From assembly GCF_001602095.1 (NCBI RefSeq), contig NZ_CP014991.1:1612001-1676000 (forward strand): DNA of 64,000 nt. The letters run 5' to 3'. Made by a program: the position numbers and the translations under genes. The stretch comes from Helicobacter himalayensis. Its GTDB lineage: Bacteria > Campylobacterota > Campylobacteria > Campylobacterales > Helicobacteraceae. A model generated the notes under the pieces. That model had not been told where the DNA came from, ran no database searches, and was given only the letters and a program-made list of their open reading frames with translations. How positions within the stretch are numbered: position 1 is the stretch's first letter; the number at the start of each line of letters is the position of its first letter. Shown here one piece after another: positions 36,244-46,507 of the stretch.

Positions 36244-36428
36244 CACATTCTCCTTTTTCTTAGCGTTGTTTTTAATCAAACTTCGTATGTTAGGAAAAAA
36301 ACACTTAAACATTTATTACCCACCTTAAGTTTTTAGCACTTTTTAACCTTTTGTGGCTAATATTTCGCAAAGTTTATTCTTAAATTTTTCTGACACATTT
36401 TCTTAAGATTCTCAAAATAAGGCAAATA

Positions 36429-37253
36429 ATGAAAAACACAATTAGCAAAATACAAGCGTTTTTAAGAGATGAAGTCCAAAAAAGGGGCTTTCAAAAAGTC
36501 GTTTTAGGGCTTAGTGGCGGAATAGATTCTGCTGTGGTGGCAAAACTTTGTGTGGAAGTGTTTAAAGAGAATCTTTGCGCGCTTTTACTGCCTGCTTCTA
36601 CTTCAAATGAGCATAATCTTAAGGACGCAAAACTTTTTGCAGTAGCTAATAAAATTACACATCACATTATCCCAATCACGCCTTATGAGCGTGAGTTTAG
36701 GGCTTTTAGCAATTTAGGAGATTCTCTTAATCCATTAGAACGCTTACGTGTTGGGAATTTCTGTGCGCGTATGCGAATGAATCTGCTTTATGATTACGCA
36801 AGCGCACAAAATGCCTTAGTTATCGGTACGAGCAATAAAAGCGAGTTGCTTCTTGGCTATGGCACGATATTTGGAGATTTGGCTTGTGCGATAAATCCTA
36901 TTGGTAATTTTTACAAAACCCAAATTTACACGCTTGCAGACGCGCTTAATATCCCGCAAAAAATCATTAGTAAGCCTCCAAGTGCGGATTTGTTTGAAAA
37001 TCAAAGCGATGAGTCGGATTTGGGCTTTAGCTATGAGAGGATTGATACATTTTTGCGCGCGTTTGAATCTTTGCTAAAAACGCATAATATCGCGCTTCAC
37101 ACGCTCACACCACAAAATACCGCCGCACTTTTATTGCTTAGTCAAGAGCTTATGGCACAAGGTTTTGAGCAAAATATTGTAGATTCTCTACTTAATCGCA
37201 TTGCAAGAAACACTTTCAAAACAACTTTGCCAAGTATTTTTAAAGAATCCTAA
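36429..37253 (+). CDS. nadE: NAD+ synthetase (ammonia-dependent)
   Basis: 274 residues. The N-type ATP-pyrophosphatase loop LGLSGGIDSAVVAKL and the GTSNKSELLLGYGTIFGDLA block are diagnostic. It amidates nicotinic acid adenine dinucleotide to NAD+. There is no N-terminal nitrilase (glutaminase) domain, so free ammonia is the expected N source, which suits a Helicobacter. Divergent from petA. Confidence 0.95.
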   Translation: MKNTISKIQAFLRDEVQKRGFQKVVLGLSGGIDSAVVAKLCVEVFKENLCALLLPASTSNEHNLKDAKLFAVANKITHHIIPITPYEREFRAFSNLGDSLNPLERLRVGNFCARMRMNLLYDYASAQNALVIGTSNKSELLLGYGTIFGDLACAINPIGNFYKTQIYTLADALNIPQKIISKPPSADLFENQSDESDLGFSYERIDTFLRAFESLLKTHNIALHTLTPQNTAALLLLSQELMAQGFEQNIVDSLLNRIARNTFKTTLPSIFKES

Positions 37254-37280
37254 AAGCTTACATTTCGTTAAGTTCTATCA

Positions 37281-37313
37281 CCTCGCGGGAGCGAATCCCG
37301 CTTCGGCTCCCGT
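37281..37313 (+). repeat. Palindromic element, copy 2
   Basis: CTCGCGGGAGCGAATCCCGC followed by TTCGGCTCCCG; core GCGGGA-GCGAA-TCCCGC at 37285-37301. It lies between the ends of two convergent genes and could also act as a terminator. Confidence 0.75.
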
Positions 37314-37352
37314 GCATACTTAATGCCTTTTGGTTGTTGAGGTTGTGGGATT

Positions 37353-37835
37353 CTATCTTTTTAACACCCTCAAAAGAAGTGCGCGATTATGCAGTGAAGC
37401 AAGCACCCTTGTTGGCTTAATCTCTAAAAGCGTATGTTGCGTAATGGCAGATTCTCTTGAAAGCCCATATTCCTTCACACCAACCACGCCTTTTTGCAAG
37501 CATTGTAAAACCTGCTCTTTTTCCTCGCGTAAAAGCGCGATGATAAAAAAACTAAAATCATCACTTATATCATAATCGCCGACATTAATCTCGCATTCAT
37601 AGGCTATTTGAGCATTTTTTGTTGGTTGTAAAACATATGAAACGCGGTAGCGCTCACTTGTGGGAATAGAATTTTTTAATACAAATTTATAAGAAATGAC
37701 AGCCTCTATTACTGCGCCATCAAGTGTTTCTTCATATCGTAAAGAATCTAGCGCGTTAGCAAAAACACCATAACTCAAAGCACAAAAAATCCCGCAGATT
37801 CTTAGAATCTGTCTGCAAAAAGCTATGTCACTCAC
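37353..37835 (-). CDS. Hypothetical secreted or periplasmic protein
   Basis: 160 residues from a GTG two bases after the arsR stop. A hydrophobic stretch (RICGIFCALSYGVFANA) looks like a signal peptide cleaved after ANA. The rest is a mixed alpha/beta region with no motif I recognise. The ribosome-binding site is very close to the GTG, so the true start may lie slightly further in. Its position right after arsR, where the kinase gene is expected, suggests co-transcription with the regulator. Confidence 0.65.
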   Translation of the reverse strand: MSDIAFCRQILRICGIFCALSYGVFANALDSLRYEETLDGAVIEAVISYKFVLKNSIPTSERYRVSYVLQPTKNAQIAYECEINVGDYDISDDFSFFIIALLREEKEQVLQCLQKGVVGVKEYGLSRESAITQHTLLEIKPTRVLASLHNRALLLRVLKR

Positions 37836-37837
37836 CT

Positions 37838-38524
37838 TTAAACTTCTAGCTTGTAGCCTACACCACGCACGGAAATAATGTATTTTGGGCTTTTTGGATT
37901 CTCCTCGATTTTTGAGCGCAGACGCCCGATGATAACATCTATGCTTTTATTTGAACTTTCAGGGTTGATAGATTCAGATTCAATAGCGATAGCTTCGCGT
38001 GAGAATACATGCCCTTTTTTACTAATAAGCAGTGTCAAAATCTCATACTCCGCACGTGTGAGCTCAAGCCTCTTGTCTTTGAAAAAAATCTGTCGGCTGT
38101 GCTTATCGATTTTAAAGACAGAATCTTTTTCCTTGCTTTGCTCTTTTGGATTTTTCTTGCTGTAACGGCGCAGAAGAGAATGGATTCTCGCGACTAATTC
38201 TTTTGGGTCATAAGGCTTTGGTAAATAGTCATCAGCGCCGTATTCAAGGGCTTTAACTTTATCATCTACATCACTTCTAGCGCTTGAGATGATGATTGGG
38301 ATATTTTTTTGCTTTGCCACGCGTTTGCAAACTTCTAATCCATCCAAATTAGGCAATGTCAAATCTAACAACAAAATATCAAAATGCTTCGCATTCACCG
38401 CGCTCATACCGGTGTAGGGCTCATCATAGTTTGTTACATTCATATCATATTTTTTGAGATAATCGCTCAAAATCTCTGCCAACTCCACATCATCTTCAAT
38501 CATCAATACTTCTAGCACAGCCAA
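37838..38524 (-). CDS. arsR: OmpR-family response regulator, ArsR-like (acid response)
   Basis: 228 residues. Receiver domain with IEDD acidic pocket and phospho-acceptor Asp at about 54 ([12 protein letters not shown]), Lys in [13 protein letters not shown]-terminal winged-helix DNA-binding domain ([41 protein letters not shown]). The sequence closely tracks H. pylori ArsR (HP0166), the essential acid-responsive regulator. In H. pylori the sensor kinase ArsS follows; here an unrelated gene does. A near-perfect -10 lies about 30 bases upstream. Confidence 0.9.
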   Translation of the reverse strand: MAVLEVLMIEDDVELAEILSDYLKKYDMNVTNYDEPYTGMSAVNAKHFDILLLDLTLPNLDGLEVCKRVAKQKNIPIIISSARSDVDDKVKALEYGADDYLPKPYDPKELVARIHSLLRRYSKKNPKEQSKEKDSVFKIDKHSRQIFFKDKRLELTRAEYEILTLLISKKGHVFSREAIAIESESINPESSNKSIDVIIGRLRSKIEENPKSPKYIISVRGVGYKLEV

Positions 38525-38552
38525 CTCCTTAAGGTTTTTGAAAATTGCGCGT

Positions 38553-38558
38553 ATTATA
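38553..38558 (-). promoter_or_regulatory. -10 element (TATAAT) of arsR
   Basis: TATAAT on the minus strand about 30 bases before the arsR ATG, followed by an AAGGAG ribosome-binding site. Confidence 0.55.
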
Positions 38559-38633
38559 GTGGAAACTTCATTTATGCAAAGTTAAAATAACAATATGGAA
38601 TCTGCCAATTACCCAAAAAGTTAAGAAACGCCT

Positions 38634-40118
38634 CTAGCTTACAACCTTTAAGAAATCTTCTGGTGCTACATTTTTCTTTCTTGTTGCAAGTGCCATCAAC
38701 GTGATGCCTAGCACCACCGCAATAGCAGAAGCTATCAAAATAGAGATTTTGGAAAGATCGATTGCGGCTAAGTCATCTTTATACGCGAGGTTTGCCACAA
38801 AAATTGACATTGTAAAGCCTACACCCGAAATCGCCCCAACAGCGATAACATGAAAATTATTCAAACCCTCTGGACGCACGGACAAATTAAGCTTTTCACC
38901 CAAATACGCAAAAAGAAAAATACCAATAGGCTTACCTAGCACAAGCCCAAAAGTCGTGCCAAGCACGACATGATCTGTCAAAATACTTTCCATAGATTCC
39001 ATATCAAGTGCCACACCTGCATTCATAAAAGCAAAAATAGGCACAATAAAATACGCACAAAGTGGCTGAAGTGCGTGCTCGAGGCGCAAAAGTGGATTTT
39101 GCGCATAGCGGGAATAAGTGCCAATGGTATCAAGCATATATACAAGCTCGCTTGCCTTTGCCATATTGACATTATGTGTAGATGACGAAGTCATAAAATT
39201 TTTGATATTTTTAAAGGTTGATTTCCAAAAGCCCTGTTTTTGCTCTTGCACATGCAAAATATCCGCACCATTGTTTGTAATACGCTTAATGCGCTCAAAC
39301 TCGTGGAACATATTTGCAAAATATTTGCGATTTACGCGCGTCCTACCCGGGATAATGAGCGCGAGCAAAACCGCAGCGATAGTAACATGTATGCCACTTA
39401 AATACACACAAATCCATAATATTGTGCCAAGTAAAAAATAAAGTGATAAATGCTTGGTATCACGGAAATTACAATAACCCAAAAGCGCGATGATAACGAG
39501 TGAAAGGCACACCCAAAAAGGTTCAATAGAATCTGAATAAAACAGCGCAATTACGCTTATTGCACCTAAGTCATCAGCCACAGCAAGTGTCACAAGGAAT
39601 ATTTTTACAATCTTTGGCACTCTATCACCAAGCAATAAAATCACCCCAAGCGCAAAGGCAGTGTCCGTGCTCATCGCTATTCCAAAGCCTTTCTCATAAG
39701 GCGTGCCGTGCGTGAAGCAAAGATACATAACAATTGGCACAGCAATGCCACCAACTGCCGCTAGCACCGAAAAACTCACTTTCTTAAAGCCCGCTAGCTC
39801 ACCATAGAGAATCTCCCTTTTCATCTCCAAGCCCACAAGCAAAAAGAAAAAACTCATCAATACATCATTGATAAAGTGCAAAAGCTCGACTTTTAACTCA
39901 AGCTCACCAAAAAAAACTCCAAATTCAAACTTTTGCAACCAAAGATACCACTCACTATAAGGTGAGTTTGCCACCACCATCGCAAGCACCAAACACACTC
40001 CAAGCAAAATCCCACCAAAAGATTCGTGTGTGATAAAGCGCTGCAAGTCATATTGCAACTTATCCTTCAAGTAAGAATAGCGACGATTGGGGTGTGTTGG
40101 TATTTTTTGAATCATCAT
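38634..40118 (-). CDS. nhaA: Na+/H+ antiporter NhaA
   Basis: 494 residues with about twelve membrane helices. The paired aspartates for ion exchange are in the stretch [20 protein letters not shown]; the TDTAFALGV motif precedes it. A cytoplasmic loop of about 80 residues (about 255-335, Lys/Phe-rich, ending [16 protein letters not shown]) makes it about 100 residues longer than E. coli NhaA; H. pylori NhaA has a similar loop that senses pH. It exports Na+ for pH homeostasis. Located beside the acid-response gene arsR. Confidence 0.95.
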   Translation of the reverse strand: MMIQKIPTHPNRRYSYLKDKLQYDLQRFITHESFGGILLGVCLVLAMVVANSPYSEWYLWLQKFEFGVFFGELELKVELLHFINDVLMSFFFLLVGLEMKREILYGELAGFKKVSFSVLAAVGGIAVPIVMYLCFTHGTPYEKGFGIAMSTDTAFALGVILLLGDRVPKIVKIFLVTLAVADDLGAISVIALFYSDSIEPFWVCLSLVIIALLGYCNFRDTKHLSLYFLLGTILWICVYLSGIHVTIAAVLLALIIPGRTRVNRKYFANMFHEFERIKRITNNGADILHVQEQKQGFWKSTFKNIKNFMTSSSTHNVNMAKASELVYMLDTIGTYSRYAQNPLLRLEHALQPLCAYFIVPIFAFMNAGVALDMESMESILTDHVVLGTTFGLVLGKPIGIFLFAYLGEKLNLSVRPEGLNNFHVIAVGAISGVGFTMSIFVANLAYKDDLAAIDLSKISILIASAIAVVLGITLMALATRKKNVAPEDFLKVVS

Positions 40119-40192
40119 TCCTCCAATATGCCTAGATTATCTCCAAAAATGGCAAGTTGATTTTAAAGGTTTTAAGTAGAATTTGTTCGCGC

Positions 40193-40198
40193 ATTATA
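40193..40198 (-). promoter_or_regulatory. -10 element (TATAAT) of nhaA
   Basis: TATAAT on the minus strand about 75 bases before the nhaA ATG. No clear -35. Confidence 0.5.
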
Positions 40199-40310
40199 GC
40201 AGTCAAAAGTGAAAAATAAAAAAGAATCTTTTAAATTTGTAGCAGGAATTTTTAAAATGCAGTAGATTTAAGTAGATTTAAAGCTTAGAAAGATTCTGAA
40301 AAGGTATTAT

Positions 40311-40336
40311 CTCGCGGGAATAAATCCCGCTTTGCC
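40311..40336 (+). repeat. Palindromic element, copy 3
   Basis: CTCGCGGGAATAAATCCCGC then TTTGCC; core GCGGGA-ATAAA-TCCCGC (40315-40331). It lies 22 bases beyond the trxA stop and could end that transcript. Confidence 0.7.
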
Positions 40337-40357
40337 TTAAAAATGAAGTGGTGATTT

Positions 40358-40681
40358 TTAAGAATTTAGCAAACCATCAAGCTTTTGTGTCAAAGCAGCC
40401 TCGCCAACTGCACCGACGATTTGATCAACAACCTCGCCATTTTTCATAAAGAAAATTGTCGGAATACTGCGAATTCCATATTTTGCTGAAAGATTTGCTT
40501 GTTCATCAGTATTGACTTTGCAAATTTTTGCTTTGCCTTCATAGTTTTCTGCAAGCTTATCAATCACAGGAGCTAGCATTTTGCAAGGACCACACCACGG
40601 CGCCCAAAAATCAACCAACGCAACACCTTCTGCAATCGTAGAATCAAAGTTAGATTCCGTAAGTTCAATGTATTTTCCCAT
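40358..40681 (-). CDS. trxA: Thioredoxin
   Basis: 107 residues, normal size. The active-site WCGPCKML and the cis-proline loop SIPTIFF are present. Cytoplasmic disulfide reductant, recycled by TrxB. An AAAGGAG ribosome-binding site lies just upstream, and a promoter (TATAAT, 40724-40729) lies 43 bases before the ATG. Transcribed alone. Confidence 0.97.
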   Translation of the reverse strand: MGKYIELTESNFDSTIAEGVALVDFWAPWCGPCKMLAPVIDKLAENYEGKAKICKVNTDEQANLSAKYGIRSIPTIFFMKNGEVVDQIVGAVGEAALTQKLDGLLNS

Positions 40682-40723
40682 TTTTATTCTCCTTTTTGTA
40701 AGTTAAAAAATAAAGCAACTTTG

Positions 40724-40729
40724 ATTATA
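40724..40729 (-). promoter_or_regulatory. -10 element (TATAAT) of trxA
   Basis: TATAAT on the minus strand, 43 bases before the trxA ATG. Confidence 0.55.
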
Positions 40730-40796
40730 CAAGCAAAAAGTTATCTTTCAACTACAAGGGCGCAAAAAAAGAATCCACAAAAACCGCAAACAGATT

Positions 40797-41813
40797 CTAA
40801 GAAATTAAAATTTCACGCTCTAAAAACGCAGTTGCCTTTTGAATAAAAAGCTCTTTATTACCTACCTTAGGCGCATTTTCAACGCAAAATGCCTCAAACA
40901 CGCCTCCATAATTGCCACCGCTCCAACGCTCTAATACAGCTCTGCTATAAAGCCCAAAAGTCGGTAGGCGCATATTATCAGCTATGTGGATATTCCCCGT
41001 ATCCACACTTATTAAGCCATCAACGCGCTCAAAAAGAGCGATGAGATTCAAAATATCTGCGTTATTAACAAAAATCTTGCAGTTTGGTGCGTTTAGCTCC
41101 TTGCACGCGTGCAAATCATATGGCGCACCAACAAAGCTTGTGAGGATAAAATCAATCTTTGTAAAGCGCGCACAAAGGGCGTTGATAATCTCTACCCATT
41201 TCTTTAGCGAAAAATTGCAAGGTTTTGAAGGGCTGGCAAAAATATTTATTGCGATTATCCTGCGCTTAAAAGTTTGAGAATCTATCCCTAACTTTTGCTC
41301 TGTAAAAAATGCTTCCACAAATGCTTTATTTTCAGTCCCTGCGACAAGGCGCGCTTGTGAAAAATCAATAAAGGGGTAATTTTTATCAAAATGTGCCTTA
41401 TTGATAGCGCGCACAAGATAAAGAATATTCTCACTTTCGTGATGAGACTTTATACCGCGTGGGAAAACGACTTGAAAGCGTGAAGCAAAGAGATTATGCG
41501 CGTGTGCATACATAATGATTTTACGCGCATTAAGAGATTTTGCAAGGGTGATATTTGGCAGGCATTTATGCGTGATGATGAGAAGATCAAGCTCCATTTC
41601 ACGCACTTCTGCCATTTGTGCGCTTTCATCTATATCAAAAAGATAATCAATAAAGCCTAAATGTCTGTATAGCCCCCTCCCCACGCCATTTGTCAGCACC
41701 ATAAGCTTAAAATCTGGGTAAAGATATTTAAGCACATATAGCGACTTAATCGCTACGACATTATCACCAACCTTATTTGCGCGATGAAAGGCAATAATGC
41801 GTTCCTTCGCCAT
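40797..41813 (-). CDS. Glycosyltransferase family 9 (heptosyltransferase-like)
   Basis: 338 residues. GT-B fold of the GT9 type: N-terminal AFHRANKVGDNVVAIKSLYV (in place of the usual GDxxxxxP), and the C-terminal donor-site block GLISVDTGNIHIADNMRLPTFGLY with D-T-G-x-x-H. GT9 enzymes add heptose or related sugars to lipid A core. The sequence is divergent enough that heptose is not certain. It lies 24 bases after icd in the same direction. LPS genes are not otherwise adjacent. Confidence 0.85.
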   Translation of the reverse strand: MAKERIIAFHRANKVGDNVVAIKSLYVLKYLYPDFKLMVLTNGVGRGLYRHLGFIDYLFDIDESAQMAEVREMELDLLIITHKCLPNITLAKSLNARKIIMYAHAHNLFASRFQVVFPRGIKSHHESENILYLVRAINKAHFDKNYPFIDFSQARLVAGTENKAFVEAFFTEQKLGIDSQTFKRRIIAINIFASPSKPCNFSLKKWVEIINALCARFTKIDFILTSFVGAPYDLHACKELNAPNCKIFVNNADILNLIALFERVDGLISVDTGNIHIADNMRLPTFGLYSRAVLERWSGGNYGGVFEAFCVENAPKVGNKELFIQKATAFLEREILIS

Positions 41814-41836
41814 TTTGCAAAGCCTTTATTAAAAGC

Positions 41837-44053
41837 TTACAGAGATTCTATAATTTTGTTAAATGTTTTGCTCGGGCGCATAATGCTTTCCGCTTTCGCA
41901 TCATCAAACTTGTAATATCCGCCTAAATCAACCCTCACGCCTTGCGCGTTGATAAATTCCTCATAAATCACGCGCTCATTTTCTTGCAACGCACTAGCGG
42001 CTTTTGCAAAGCAATTTTTAAGCTCCAAATCAGAATCTTGCGCGCTTAGGGCTTGCGCGAAGTAAAGGGCTAGATAAAAATGACTTGTGCGATTATCGGC
42101 TTCTTTGACTTTACGCAAAGGCGCTTTATTGTTGTTTAGCCATTGTGCAATCGCACTATCAAGGCAGTTTGCGAGAATCTGTGCTTTTTCATTGCCACTT
42201 TTTTGCGCGTAGAATTCTAGGCTTGCTTGTAGGGCTAAAAATTCCCCCAAACTATCCCAACGCAAATGGTTTTCTTCCACAAGTTGTTCGACTTGCTTTG
42301 GTGCGCTTCCGCCAGCACCTGTCTCAAACATCGCTCCACCAGCGAGCATCGGCACGATGGAGAGCATTTTTGCACTTGTGCCAAGCTCCAAAATAGGGAA
42401 TAAATCCGTCAAATAATCACGCAAAACATTACCTGTGATTGAAATCACATCTTCACCCTTGCGGATAAGCCCAAGCGTTTTCAAGCACGCCTCTTTTGGC
42501 GCGAGAATCTCAATATCCACGCCTTTAAGCGCGCCTTGCTTGTTTAACTCCTCTAAGCGCGCATTGACAAGGTTAATAAGAATTGCATTGCTCGCACGCT
42601 TTGCATCAAGCCAAAAAATTGCCTTATTCCCTGTGAGATTCGCGCGTTGCACACCTAAATCAATCCAATTTAACAGCGCATCATATTTTGCAAGATTGAT
42701 TCTATAAATATCACCTTTATTCACCTTATGCTCGAGTATCGCACCATTATTAGACTCATCTACCACGCGGAAAGTCCCAGAATCTGACGCGATAAAAGTT
42801 TTGTCGTGTGAGCCATATTCTTGCGCTTTTTTTGCCATTAATCCGACATTTGACACACTTCCAAGAGTTGAGGGGTCATACGCACCAAACGCGCGCAAAT
42901 CCTCCAACACCGCCTCATAAATAGTCGCATAAGTTTTGTCCGGGATAAGTGCGTTTGTATCTTTAAGCGCGCCTTGTCTATCCCAGAGCTTCGCGCCATT
43001 TTTTAGCATCGCAGGCATACTCGCATCGACAATCACATCGCTTGGCACATGCAAATTCGTGCGCCCTTTTGCAGAATCCACCATACTAAGTGGTGCGCTA
43101 GATTGCAAAATGCGCTCATATTCAGCTAATATCTCTTGCTTTTTGGGGCTAGATTCTATTTTTGTTAAAAGCTCAGAAATGCCGTTATTTGGGTTGATAC
43201 CAAGGCTTTTAAATTCCTCTTCAAAGCGCGTGAAAAGCTCTTTGAAATACACACTCACCGCGTGCCCAAAAATTACAGGATCACTCACTTTCATCATCGT
43301 CGCTTTTAAATGTAGTGAGAGCAAAATATCCTCATTCTTGCACTGCGCAATTTGTTCTTCATAAAACCTCCTCAAATGCGCGCAATCTAAAAAACTCGCA
43401 TCAAGCACTTCATTTTGCTCTAATTTAAGCGCGTTTTTTAGCACACTCACCTTGCCATTGCTATCGATAAATTCGATGCGCGCGGTGGTTGGCGCAGTGA
43501 TGAGCGAGGCTTTTTCATTGTCAAAAAAATCGCCCTCTTTCATATAAGAGACACGCGATTTAGAATCTTTTGCAAAAGGCGTGATTTTGTAAGGATTTTT
43601 TTTCGCGTATTCTTTAACAGCCTTAGTGCAACGTCTATCAGAATTTCCTTGACGCAAGACTGGATTTACCGCCGAGCCTAGCACTTTTTGATATTTTGCT
43701 TTTATATCCTCTTGCACGCTATCTTGCGGATTATCTGGGTAGTCTGGGATTTTGAAGCCTTTATCTTGTAGTTCTTTAATCGTGGCTTTGAGTTGGGGGA
43801 TTGAAGCGGAAATATTAGGCGTTTTGATGATGTTTGCTTCTGGTGTATTCACAAGCGCACCTAGAAACTCAAGCGCATCTTGTGTTTTTATCGGCAAAAT
43901 GTCATTAAACTGCGCCAAAACGCGACTAGAAAGTGAAATATCAGAAGTTTCAATCTCGATATTTGCTTGCTTTAAAAATGCCTTGATAATAGGCAATAGC
44001 GAGTAAGTAGCGAGGGCTGGGGACTCATCAGTAAGTGTGTAAGTGATTTTCAT
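41837..44053 (-). CDS. icd: Isocitrate dehydrogenase, NADP-dependent, monomeric type
   Basis: 738 residues, which by itself separates it from the approx 420-residue dimeric enzyme of H. pylori. Family blocks include [25 protein letters not shown], ending with [22 protein letters not shown]. It converts isocitrate to 2-oxoglutarate in the TCA cycle. The monomeric form is also found in Campylobacter. A TATACT -10 lies about 45 bases upstream. Confidence 0.96.
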   Translation of the reverse strand: MKITYTLTDESPALATYSLLPIIKAFLKQANIEIETSDISLSSRVLAQFNDILPIKTQDALEFLGALVNTPEANIIKTPNISASIPQLKATIKELQDKGFKIPDYPDNPQDSVQEDIKAKYQKVLGSAVNPVLRQGNSDRRCTKAVKEYAKKNPYKITPFAKDSKSRVSYMKEGDFFDNEKASLITAPTTARIEFIDSNGKVSVLKNALKLEQNEVLDASFLDCAHLRRFYEEQIAQCKNEDILLSLHLKATMMKVSDPVIFGHAVSVYFKELFTRFEEEFKSLGINPNNGISELLTKIESSPKKQEILAEYERILQSSAPLSMVDSAKGRTNLHVPSDVIVDASMPAMLKNGAKLWDRQGALKDTNALIPDKTYATIYEAVLEDLRAFGAYDPSTLGSVSNVGLMAKKAQEYGSHDKTFIASDSGTFRVVDESNNGAILEHKVNKGDIYRINLAKYDALLNWIDLGVQRANLTGNKAIFWLDAKRASNAILINLVNARLEELNKQGALKGVDIEILAPKEACLKTLGLIRKGEDVISITGNVLRDYLTDLFPILELGTSAKMLSIVPMLAGGAMFETGAGGSAPKQVEQLVEENHLRWDSLGEFLALQASLEFYAQKSGNEKAQILANCLDSAIAQWLNNNKAPLRKVKEADNRTSHFYLALYFAQALSAQDSDLELKNCFAKAASALQENERVIYEEFINAQGVRVDLGGYYKFDDAKAESIMRPSKTFNKIIESL

Positions 44054-44096
44054 AAGAACTCCTTAAAGTTTAAGTTTTGGGAAAGAAAGTCCTAAG

Positions 44097-44102
44097 AGTA
44101 TA
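44097..44102 (-). promoter_or_regulatory. -10 element (TATACT) of icd
   Basis: GCTATACT on the minus strand, about 45 bases before the icd ATG. Confidence 0.45.
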
Positions 44103-44142
44103 GCACAAATAGCTAACACTTGCCACTATCACTTTACACCTT

Positions 44143-44397
44143 TTATTCGCCTTTACTTAAGCCAAAAAGCCATTCTTTGTTGGATTCTATCTCTTTGCCT
44201 TGTTTATGAAGCAAACCATCGCGGATATTTTCTAGCTCTTCGATTTCAAGCACACTCATAATCTCGCGACTTAGCAAGGTTTGATTGAGATAAGAATCTC
44301 CTTGCGCGCTTTTGTTATTAAGCAGGCTTTCAATCTCGCTGATAAGCGTGTCTTTATCAAAAATCTCACCATTTTTACTTATATATTTTGCCTGCAT
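44143..44397 (-). CDS. Small hypothetical protein
   Basis: 84 residues, mostly helical, acidic, no membrane segment or signal. Starts MQAKYISKNGEIFDKDTLIS. It lies 28 bases after the ABC-F gene in the same direction, so it is probably transcribed with it. I do not recognise a family. Good ORF quality and lack of an overlapping competitor support it as a real gene. Confidence 0.6.
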   Translation of the reverse strand: MQAKYISKNGEIFDKDTLISEIESLLNNKSAQGDSYLNQTLLSREIMSVLEIEELENIRDGLLHKQGKEIESNKEWLFGLSKGE

Positions 44398-44425
44398 ACG
44401 CGCCCATTAATTGATAAATTTTTGC

Positions 44426-46462
44426 TTAAGAATTACCATTTTCTCTTAATTCCTGTGCTTTTTGCTCTAAGGCAAAATACCGCTCTAGTGTAGAATCTAG
44501 CTTATTTTGCGCCTCTTCAAGCTCATTTGCAAGAACGAGAATGCCCTTTTTTTCATAAATTTGTGGATTGCTCAAATCTTCTTTCAACTTTGCTACCTGC
44601 GCTTCAAGTCCCTCAATGCTTTCAGGTAGAGAATCTAGCTCTAAGCGCTCTTTATAACTTAGTTTATTTTGCTTTTTTGTAGCTTTAGATTCTAAGGATT
44701 CTTGACTTTGAGAAGTTTGGGGATATTGCGCGCGCTCAAATGCTGTGATTTCACGGAGATTTTGCATAATATCCAAATACTCACTATAAGGTGCATAGCT
44801 CTCTACCACCGCGCCTTCACCTTCAAAAATCAGCAGTTTATGCGCGAGCTTATCGACAAAATACCTATCGTGGCTCACAAAAATCACCGCCCCGCTAAAA
44901 TTAAGTAAATATTCCTCCACAATGCCTATGGTGCTAATATCCAAGTCATTTGTAGGTTCATCAAGAAGCAACACATCAACTTCTTTGGCAAAAAGCAGTG
45001 CAAGTGCCACACGCTTTTTCTCCCCACCACTAAGAAAGCCTATTTTTTTATCCAAAAACTCTTTGGGAAATAAAAAATTTTTCAAGTATCCAAATACATG
45101 CATATTTTTCCCACGCACAGAAATAATATTTCCACCATTTGGACAAAAAGTCTCAAGCAAATCCTTAGAATCATCTAAACTCGCTAAATGCTGGTCAAAA
45201 TACCCAATATGTATATTCCCGCGCTTAATTACCCCGCTATCAGGAGCAATCTCACCAAGCAATAACTTTAAAAAAGTGCTTTTTCCACTGCCATTTTTCC
45301 CAACCACAGCGATTTTTTCATTTTGCAAGATTCTTAAGTTCAAATCCTTGATAAGAACTTTTTGATAAAGCGTTTTGTTAAGGTTTTGCAACTCAAAAAG
45401 GCATTTTTTGGTATTTTTACCCTCACTGCGATTGAAATGTTTTTTTTCTCTTTCAAGCTCTAGGCGCATTTTGGCAATCGCGCTTGGATTAGTTTTGGCA
45501 GCTTTTCGCATAGATTCTAAACGCGCGACTCTGCCGACATTGCGCTTTAGGCGCGCTTTTACACCTGCACGCAACCACTCTTCCTCACGTCTTAGAGCTT
45601 TTAAAAGATTTTGGTGTGCCTTATCAAGCGCGTGAAGTTGCGCTTCTTTGTGCGCAAGATAGCTACTATATCCACCCTCAAAGCTACTAATTTTGGCATT
45701 TTCCACCTCTATCACGCGCGTGGCGATATTTTCAATAAAATACCTATCGTGGCTCACAAAAATAAGGCTGAATTTGCTCTCTTGGATAAAACGTTCTAAA
45801 AAACTCACCATCTCCACATCAAGGTGGTTTGTAGGTTCATCTAAAATCAATAAATCCGCATCTGTCAAAAACAGCCTGCAAAGTGCCACGCGCTTTTGCT
45901 CCCCACCACTTAGGCTAATGGCTAGGCGCTCTTGAAAAGATTGAAGCTCGAAGCGCTCTAGCACCTCTTGCACACGAGAATCTAAATCCCACCCATTGTG
46001 CTCGTCCAAAAAGCTACTAATTTGGGCGTATTCTTCTAAAAGTGCTTTTTGCCTAAACTGCGTGCGCGGATTTTGTGAATCTTGTATGGTTTGCGTACCC
46101 TGTGAATCTTGCCCCTCATATGTTTCAAGCATTGTTTGCAACTCAAGCAAGCGATTATGCGCTTGTCGCAAATTATCCAACCCTTGCGCAATGACTTCAG
46201 CCACGCTATAAGTGGGGTTAAAATTTGGACGTTGCTCTAAGCTTAGGATTCTAATACATTGCCCGCCTACCTTACTCACCACACGCTCACCAGAATCCAC
46301 ACTCACACTTCCATCAAGCAATCCCAAAAGTGTGCTCTTCCCACTGCCATTTTTGCCAATCACAGCGATTCTCTCACCCTTTTGCACACTTAGAGAGACA
46401 GAATCTAGGATTATTTTATGTTCAAATTGTTTGCTTGCGTTAAGAAGACTAAGGAGTGTCAT
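44426..46462 (-). CDS. ABC-F family ATPase (Uup/Ets-like)
   Basis: 678 residues with two ATP-binding domains on one chain and no membrane segments. Walker A occurs twice (GKNGSGKSTLLGLL and GKNGSGKSTFLKLL), as do the signatures LSGGEQKRVAL and LSGGEKKRVAL and the Walker B boxes LLILDEPTNHLD and LLLDEPTNDLD. The linker between them is Arg/Lys-rich (GVKARLKRNVGRVARLESM), as in ribosome-binding ABC-F proteins. A C-terminal coiled coil (about 600-678) suggests the Uup subgroup. Acts on translating ribosomes rather than in transport. Confidence 0.92.
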   Translation of the reverse strand: MTLLSLLNASKQFEHKIILDSVSLSVQKGERIAVIGKNGSGKSTLLGLLDGSVSVDSGERVVSKVGGQCIRILSLEQRPNFNPTYSVAEVIAQGLDNLRQAHNRLLELQTMLETYEGQDSQGTQTIQDSQNPRTQFRQKALLEEYAQISSFLDEHNGWDLDSRVQEVLERFELQSFQERLAISLSGGEQKRVALCRLFLTDADLLILDEPTNHLDVEMVSFLERFIQESKFSLIFVSHDRYFIENIATRVIEVENAKISSFEGGYSSYLAHKEAQLHALDKAHQNLLKALRREEEWLRAGVKARLKRNVGRVARLESMRKAAKTNPSAIAKMRLELEREKKHFNRSEGKNTKKCLFELQNLNKTLYQKVLIKDLNLRILQNEKIAVVGKNGSGKSTFLKLLLGEIAPDSGVIKRGNIHIGYFDQHLASLDDSKDLLETFCPNGGNIISVRGKNMHVFGYLKNFLFPKEFLDKKIGFLSGGEKKRVALALLFAKEVDVLLLDEPTNDLDISTIGIVEEYLLNFSGAVIFVSHDRYFVDKLAHKLLIFEGEGAVVESYAPYSEYLDIMQNLREITAFERAQYPQTSQSQESLESKATKKQNKLSYKERLELDSLPESIEGLEAQVAKLKEDLSNPQIYEKKGILVLANELEEAQNKLDSTLERYFALEQKAQELRENGNS

Positions 46463-46507
46463 TGCGCGTGCTTTAAAATTTGCAAATTACTAAAATTTTC
46501 AAAACAT

